From positions 23,186,264 through 23,250,263 of the forward strand of contig JASFXZ010000007.1 of assembly GCA_032209605.1 (NCBI GenBank): a DNA stretch of 64,000 nt, read 5' to 3'. The notes under the pieces were generated by a model that was not told the origin of the DNA, ran no database searches, and worked only from the letters and a program-made list of their open reading frames with translations. The DNA is from Mactromeris polynyma. Its lineage: Eukaryota > Mollusca > Bivalvia > Venerida > Mactridae. Positions 57,363 to 64,000 of the stretch are shown here, piece after piece. The number at the start of each line of letters is the position of its first letter. The stretch's first letter is position 1. The position numbers were made by a program, and so were the translations under genes.

Positions 57363-57594
57363 GAAAATCGCACAAAAATAGGCATACATAATTTCTATTA
57401 CTACGAACAAATCTTCAACTTAAAAGCTATACTTTTGAAAACGAAAACGGTAATCCAATTACTTCGTTACATCAATTCGTTCATCAAACGAATAATCATT
57501 TAATCATTGTATATGCATTTATATATATAACACAACAAAACTATAACATTCAGAACTACCTGTCCTCGTCAAGCTGCAATTATGCCAGACATAC

Positions 57595-57980
57595 GCCGGT
57601 TAAAGATGTATCTGGTTCATCTGAATAAAATGTTTGAATTGACTTCATCCAGTATTGTTGTCGCATTGGCTAAAACATCTCTAATAAAGAACCATTGCAA
57701 TGTATAACCGATTGCAAATATTTTTTTTACCATATTACTAACAAACAAAACTTGTAAAATTGCCTGATTGTTAAAAAGGTTATTTTAAATTTTGTGATAT
57801 ACAAACGTCTTTCTTCAACAAATACGGAATAGTACACAATGAGTTCATTCTTTGTTAATGCATGCTTATTGCTGTTTCAACTACAGGACATATATGTTTA
57901 ATGTGTGTTAAGGTAAACACATGAACAAAAAATGAAACAATATTGCTTTAAGTTGAACTCAGCGTAAGTGGATGTAAAGA
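57595..57980. repeat. Dispersed repeat with AAGATGTATCTGGTTCATC, copy 1
   Basis: About 380 bp matching 62350-62720 in the same orientation. A shorter match lies at 6185-6290. There is no ORF. Confidence 0.8.
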
Positions 57981-58400
57981 AAATAATCAAAATGTTGCAG
58001 CGTTCACAATATTGCTTAACGGGCTTGTGTATAAGTTCATGTGCAAAGCCCGGAATGTTGTACTAAACGTACACTTAACTGTTACTGTTAATGATCAGTA
58101 GCCTAAAACTCCCAACTTTCAAAATCTTAATAAGATTCGGAAGGTTCGTAACACTTATTGTTAGTTTTAACAGTATCGTTATGCTATTACATTTACATAC
58201 ACAATACCATATCTAAAAGAGGAATCTTTCCGCCAATATTAGCTTGCACCAAACGCTCTTACAGTGTGCAGGACTTTGGGAATCAGTCAAGTTTTCTTCA
58301 TTATGTTGTGAAGCTTTATTTTATGAACACATCATCCAAACATAGTGTTTTACAATAGATTTATCAAAACCATTTTATAGATGTTAAAGATGAATCTCAC

Positions 58401-58517
58401 CGTCACATGTATCCACTTTCTGCGTGTAGTCACTTAGACATTTACATTTCAAGGTAACGCATTCAGCATTAGCAGGACACTCGTTTCCTCCTACTGTACA
58501 TGTCGTCTCTGTCAGAT
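58401..58517 (-). CDS. EGF-like/EB-type cysteine exon 2
   Basis: A 117-nt exon, phase 1 to phase 1, GTAG|AT to GACG|GTGAGA. It encodes DLTETTCTVGGNECPANAEC, VTLKCKCLSDYTQKVDTC, with Cys spacing 6-5-4-1-9. This fits an extracellular EGF-like or EB module. It pairs with the exon at 60720-60839. Confidence 0.75.
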
Positions 58518-58929
58518 CTACAAATCAGAGTGTCAATTTTGAAAATAGTTACATAATTATACAGAATGTGAAGCACTCTAATAATAGTATTCTTCAAATA
58601 TCGGCAAATACTAGCTTGTGTCGTACTTATTGAACATTGCCTTGTAAGTATTTGTGTTAATATTCATTATATGCATTACTGTATTCATTATTATACAGCA
58701 TTTGACATATAAGGACTGTTGTTTGTATACTCAGTACATTAAAAAACGCAAAATTTAAGATTTCTCAAATTTTGTTAACTTACCTAGGGATGCAAGATAA
58801 GAAATTAACATGATGTCATTTTACACATTGATGAACACTTTCAATCAACGGGTATTTTCTTAGCAAAATGAGTTTTAAAACACACTCAATTGACTTGTTA
58901 AAGACATATTACCGTAACAAAAGTATGTG

Positions 58930-59660
58930 TTTTTAAATGTACTGCGTATATTTGGTAGCACATGTTGTTTGTATTTGGTTACATATGTTATACAAATGTA
59001 TTTTGTTTAAACATAATTAGTTTACATCGATTGTGAAACAAGTTCTAACAACTTATACTAATCACACTCGATGACTGCTTCCTGGCTACCAACCAGTACT
59101 CGCGCCAATTTTAGGGATAGTCAAGATTGTGATCAAACCACGCTCATCTCCTTGCTCGAACTCGCTACCTTGGGATCAGGAGTCAGACGCTCTACCCCTC
59201 GACCACACCGTCTCACTATTTGTATTTGTAGATATGGTTACACTTGTTGGTGGAATTTGGTACCAACTGTTGTTAGTAAAACTTGCGTATGTGGTGGTAA
59301 CAACAACAACAACCAACGCTTCTGTATGTGTTATTGTTTAAATTTGGTATCACTTGTGACTTAGGTATTGTTTGTATATAGTATCACGTTTTTCTCTGGT
59401 AACACATGTTGTTTGTATCGGTCACACTAATTGTGTTTTTGTTACCACTGTTGTTTGTACTTGGTGATACTTCTGTATGTGTTGTTGTCCGTATTTCATG
59501 TACAGATTTTCTCTATTTGGCAACTTTATGAGGAATCGCTATCTACATTTGGAAATATTTGTATATATGGCGTTGTCTACATTTGGAAATACTTGTATAT
59601 ATTACGCTTTCTACATTAGGTAATACTTGTAGTTAGGTATCGTTGTCTATATTCGGTGGC
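58930..59660. repeat. Degenerate minisatellite on TTTGGTAACACTTGTTGTTT
   Basis: Many imperfect units of ~35-40 bp containing GTTGTTTGTATTTGGT and variants. It gives short Val/Tyr/Cys-rich open frames that I do not treat as genes. A SINE is inserted in it. Confidence 0.65.
59022..59214 (-). repeat. tRNA-derived SINE (shared-tail family), minus strand
   Basis: The reverse complement reads GACGGTGTGGTCGAGGGGTA ... GAGTTCGAGCAAGG ... GTTGGTAGCCAGGAAGCAGT ... TTGTTTCACAATCGATGTAA. It is nearly the full length of the copy at 45338-45545 and is inserted in the degenerate minisatellite. Confidence 0.8.
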
Positions 59661-60049
59661 TCTCTTTGTACATTTATGTAGACGCCATTGTCTTAATTTC
59701 GTAAAATATTCTACAGGTACTGCTAGTATGTATCTTTTGTAATGAGTATGCATTTGCATTTGCATAGTCCTAGAGATCAGTACTCGGAGACTTTCCTTTA
59801 CTTTACACCATACTTTAAAGGGCGATCAACGCGTTATACATTGGCACCAAATTTTGGATGGCGATTATCTCCGCTTAGTAATAGTTGCACCCAGCCAAAC
59901 TAGATATGCTTTGAAAAACTTACTTTGTATATTTTTGTAATGGGGCTTTAAATCAAATGAAACACCTAGGTAATGTAATGGCTTTACTAGCTATTAGGAT
60001 GGAGGAATAGAACCACCGTCTTTTCGCAAGCCAGTTAAATCGCTTTCTC

Positions 60050-60152
60050 ACATATAAACTCTACGTCCCACGGTGAAATGGAATACTCAAAGCCGTGAAG
60101 GGCTATTGTTTTGACGCAGTGATGATAACCACTCGGCCACGGTGGATCCGTT
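60050..60152 (-). repeat. tRNA-like sequence (Leu/Ser-like, long variable arm)
   Basis: The minus strand reads GGATCCACCGTGGCCGAGTG GTTATCATCACTG, then GGCTTTGAGTATTCC. The T arm is off consensus, so it is probably a repeat remnant and not a working tRNA. Confidence 0.4.
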
Positions 60153-60719
60153 GAAATTTTAGTCCATATAAAATAGGGACACTTTTAAGGGATTTGTATA
60201 GCACTGAATGAGGATAGTAAAGTGTTACTAAAACCGAATTTTGTCATGTGCTTTTGTAAGAGTGTAATGCATCAAAGTTATATGATATGTATTTCAAATT
60301 ACGTAAATTAAACGAATCTCCTTCCATCGCGGCATTACGTCGTCTAACGATTGGCTCCGTACAGAAAATGAACAGCACTTTATATGAGCCCAACTCTATA
60401 CTGCCCTGCGTCCGTTACCTACCACATCAAACAACAGGATACTCAAAGTGTACATATAAGAAACCAACGATTTATGAAATTTTGAACAATTATTCATTCC
60501 ATAAAGACAGAGGTAAATGGCCAGTGATTACGAATAATATTATCGTCGATTGACGCCTAAGTTAGTATTATCTACTTGAGTTGAAAACTCGTCCAAAACA
60601 CTCATATTCATATTACATGTTGTATATTACTCGATAAAACAACTTGAAAATGAAACAAAGTTTCTTAACATACGCGGATGCTGGTCAAAATAACTTATAC
60701 ATGAAGAGATATAACTTAC

Positions 60720-60839
60720 CCATTACACAAACATCGTCTTTCATGTCATAGTTTGCGGAACATATACATGTTGGTGCAGTACAAGTATAGCCACCACCAG
60801 ATGGACAATCGTTATCGACAGCACAAGTTATGTCAGCAA
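60720..60839 (-). CDS. EGF-like/EB-type cysteine exon 1
   Basis: A 120-nt exon, TTTTAG|TT to ATGG|GTAAGT, phase 1 to phase 1. It encodes ADITCAVDNDCPSGGGYTCT, APTCICSANYDMKDDVCVMG, with six Cys as in the exon at 58401-58517. The gene looks like a secreted or membrane protein with repeated EGF-like modules. Its other exons are outside the window or unrecognised. Confidence 0.75.
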
Positions 60840-63800
60840 CTAAAATAAAATTTGAATCGATTTGATGAAAATCTCGTTCGTTTGCATTACGTCCATGATT
60901 CCACATGAACAAGTAAATATATACAATAGTAATCTTATGAGACAAAACATTTACACATAAATGTACAAAATATGTGTTTACAAAGATTCCCGTCAAAATT
61001 AACGAACAGCAGAAACGTAGGGTGACCAAATAGAACAAAACGTATTTACAATACACGTATACATGACGAGCCGCGCCAAGCAGAAATGTGTGATTTGCAG
61101 GTTTTCGTTGATTATTATTCAGAATTTCTTACGCTTTCCAAAAATGTATATCTTATCATAGGTATGGAGCTTCTTTGTTTCAGCAATTTGATACCAAAAG
61201 GGTCATCTAAAACCAAGATTGACATAAGTGACGTCATGTAGACAAATGACTCACTGAATATCAGTTTACTTTCTTATTAGGACAGGAAGTTCAATGTAAT
61301 ATTAAAGACAAAATTATGTGCTTATGTCTGACATCTATTTGTGTTAAAAGTACATTATTTTATTTCTGTTGTCATGGAATCAAAAAATAATACAATTCCA
61401 TATGACTTCTAATACTGGTTAATATGAATGAAAAATATCACAGCTGCAATTACTAATACTAAGTTTGCATAAAAGTAAACGAAATTAATGTACATGTATA
61501 TGTGCATGTCAGACAAAATGGCTTATTTGTTGATTTACAGTCTATGTTGTATATGCTAAACACAACTTCCTAACATTATATTTAGCTGAATAATTAATAA
61601 TTGAATAACAGCATAACTAATCGATGACTTAATTACAACAGGTACTTTACGTTACTGAAACAAATCACAGAAATAGATTTAAAATCAAATAACTTTACTC
61701 CGATAACTCTGTAACCATGAAGATGAAAGAACAAACTAATGTTCTGGAGTAGGTTGATTCACAAAATAATAGACAAGCATTACAAAAACAAACTTTATTA
61801 TAGCGATGTGTTCAAAACTCACCTAAAGCATACGTGTATCATAAATTGTAATATAAAAAGTAAGCATACATTTATTGCAATATCATGATCAACAAAATTA
61901 ACAATTAGCACCGTGTAATTAATCTTCAGTACTAGTGATATGTAAAATAATGCCTATTATACACCATGAAAATTCTATACAGTGGCAGGAAGTATACACA
62001 ATATATCCGGTAACGGTTGTCTCAACTGTAAATAGATGACTTTGTGCTCTTTTCTAATTTTTGTCAGTAGGATTAATGTGGGGATATCACATAGACATAT
62101 GCAATACATTCCTTGTGAGCTTCATCTGGAAAATGCAAGGGAAAATATATTCATTTAGGCATCATAATCACAATGGTTATGTTATAAGAGACGATTTAGA
62201 ACTGTACAGTTAGAATTAATACAAATGCTGTAGTCACTTCCATTTTCGACAAATGCCGCAATTATAAAAGTCTATAGTCTTTAATTGTTTAATGTTGCAG
62301 AGCAAGCATGATTGAACGATTTTGTTACTCTCTCTAGATAGTCAGTTGGAAGGAATTAAAGTTGTATCTGGCTCATCGGAACATAAAATGTTTGAATTGG
62401 CTTCATCCAGTATTGTTGTTACATTTGCTAAAACATCTCTAACCATTGCAACGTATAACTGATTAAAAGAAATATTTTTTACAATATTTCACACGGGCAA
62501 ATCTTGTAAAATAGCCTGATTGTTAAAAAAAAAAAATTTTATGATGTCGGACATCTTTCTTCAACAAACACGGATCAATACATTAAGAGTTCATTCTTTG
62601 TTAATACATGTTTATTGATGTTTTAACTAAAGAAAATATATTTTTTCATGTTTGCTAAGATAAACAAATGAACAACAAGAAAAATCTTGAAAAAAGGTGG
62701 TCGGCGTTGTGTTAAGTTCAGATTTGTTGTTCAACATAAAAAAATATTAATATTATGCAAACCATGTTTTGCAGACAAATTCATTTCAATTTAAGGTTGT
62801 GCCTCGAGTACACTTAAGGTAATTAGTGGTACTACTGACTGAGACTGATAGCCCTGCTAATTACTAAGCCAAACACTTCTTACAAATCATCCAAAAACTG
62901 AAACAAAGTATGGATAATCAAATGTATATCATACATCCACATCAAAGATTGACCTTATACCAAAGCATAAAACGTTGCTTATAAAGATTGGGCATATTTA
63001 ACAACCGCCACACTTCCAAATTTATGATAATGAAAATAAAATTGCCACGACTGTTCAAATCATTCAGGAAAGTGATACAAAAGTGTTGATATAAAATGAC
63101 ATATATCTACTAATTTTAAAATAAGCCAAATTCGTATAATAACATTTAGAACCCCGTTTCATCAGCAGTGTTCGCATTGTCTGACAAACAATGTAAACAT
63201 TTTCATATGTGAATTCACGGCCATAAATTTGACTATAAACTGCAATAGTACTGCTAATCTGTATGCAGACCCTTTGTTTTCACTATTTTCTATAGGAGAC
63301 ATCATAAGTAGCTACTCATTTTGTATGAAATAATCTCCTTTAGCATCTCAAACATAGGGTCTGTACAACTTGTGATTTTGCACTTCATGGATCCTAGAGA
63401 ATATTGTGAATTTGACAGAAACGTGAGGATTACGGACGTTGCTAATATTAAATGCCATACTTAAGAAATACATACTTTTTCGGTATCGATATTCATGGCG
63501 AAATATTTGGATTTCTAAACTTATAACATAAAGTGAAAGAAACTAATTGTTAAGTGGTTATATACATTTATAATTCCTTGTCTATGGCTAAGTCCATTGC
63601 CATATTGTCTTGTATATAAGTCTATTATTTCTCATTATTATCAATCCACACTCCACTTTGAATATTTGAGCATCTGATTAATTATATGTAAGGAATATTA
63701 CAAGGAACGCAATTACAATAAATAGGATTACCATGTTTGTACATATAATAGAAGCTTAAATCTGTTCAGCCATGATGGTCAGGCTTATGGAATCTGCATC

Positions 63801-64000
63801 TTAACCTTGCTCTTTTATGCAATAGTGACAATTAGCTGCATTTTGTACAAGTATTTCCTGTGTAAATAAAGATTATTATATTGTTTTATTCAGCCATAGA
63901 CACTGAATATTTATTTCTCCATGATTGTAACAGAAAAAGTAATGCTGCTTTAAATAGTCTGTCTTTCCTATTACTATTTTTGTCTGAAGAATTTGCAAAC
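60840..64000. other. Non-coding stretch with repeat copy 2
   Basis: No exon is recognised. The 57.6 kb repeat recurs at 62350-62720. The rest is AT-rich sequence without visible structure; upstream exons of the EGF-like gene may be here, unseen. Confidence 0.45.
62350..62720. repeat. Dispersed repeat, copy 2
   Basis: Matches 57595-57980, with the shared core TGGCTTCATCCAGTATTGTT and AGAGTTCATTCTTTGTTAAT. Confidence 0.8.

Noticed and set aside
60287..60553. 88-codon plus-strand open frame near the EGF-like exons
   Set aside because: No recognisable motif, opposite strand to the gene, no splice signals.

Overview
The window is animal nuclear DNA: AT-rich, intron-dense, with long introns, minisatellites, tRNA-derived SINEs and small inverted-repeat transposons. 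A twitchin kinase gene, a gene for a P2X7-like C-terminal domain, a matching transposase-like gene and the SINE style together point to a mollusc, most likely a bivalve. This is inference; no species marker is visible.

Layout. 1-2.7 kb: a dispersed repeat, then a 32-bp minisatellite grading into a 46-bp one. 2.7-4.3 kb: minus-strand exons with Ig (I-set) halves and an adjoining open segment with a membrane-like stretch; that segment has a decayed inverted copy at 10.4 kb. 4.7-8.6 kb: two copies of a dispersed repeat, the second split by a ~1.08 kb insertion holding the N-terminal part of a tyrosine-recombinase-like ORF and a 134-bp palindrome. 8.8-18.9 kb: SINEs, a 1.6 kb mariner-like inverted-repeat element and plain non-coding DNA. 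18.9-32.2 kb: the C-terminal part of a twitchin-like gene on the minus strand in 18 exons (Ig, Ig, FN3, kinase, Ig, Ig, Ser/Tyr-rich tail). 34.1-34.8 kb: a 0.69 kb inverted-repeat element. 39.7-42.7 kb: plus-strand P2X7-C-terminal-domain gene with stops and frameshifts. 44.2-55.6 kb: minus-strand, 13-exon transposase-like gene converging on it, also broken. A full-length LINE with an uninterrupted 1071-residue ORF sits in its first intron. 58.4-60.8 kb: two EGF-like exons of another minus-strand gene. 60.9-64 kb: no recognisable gene.

Main points. The twitchin-like exons carry an in-frame stop, a ~20-nt deletion in FN3, several frameshifts, a lost Ig tryptophan and a Gly in place of the kinase alpha-C glutamate. 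Either this is a decaying partial copy of twitchin or the assembly is locally inaccurate; the deletion and substitutions favour the first. The convergent P2X7-like and transposase-like genes may be parts of one mobile unit. Each has one intron whose reading phase fits only a GC-AG splice. Exon borders were set by hand from splice signals and phase.
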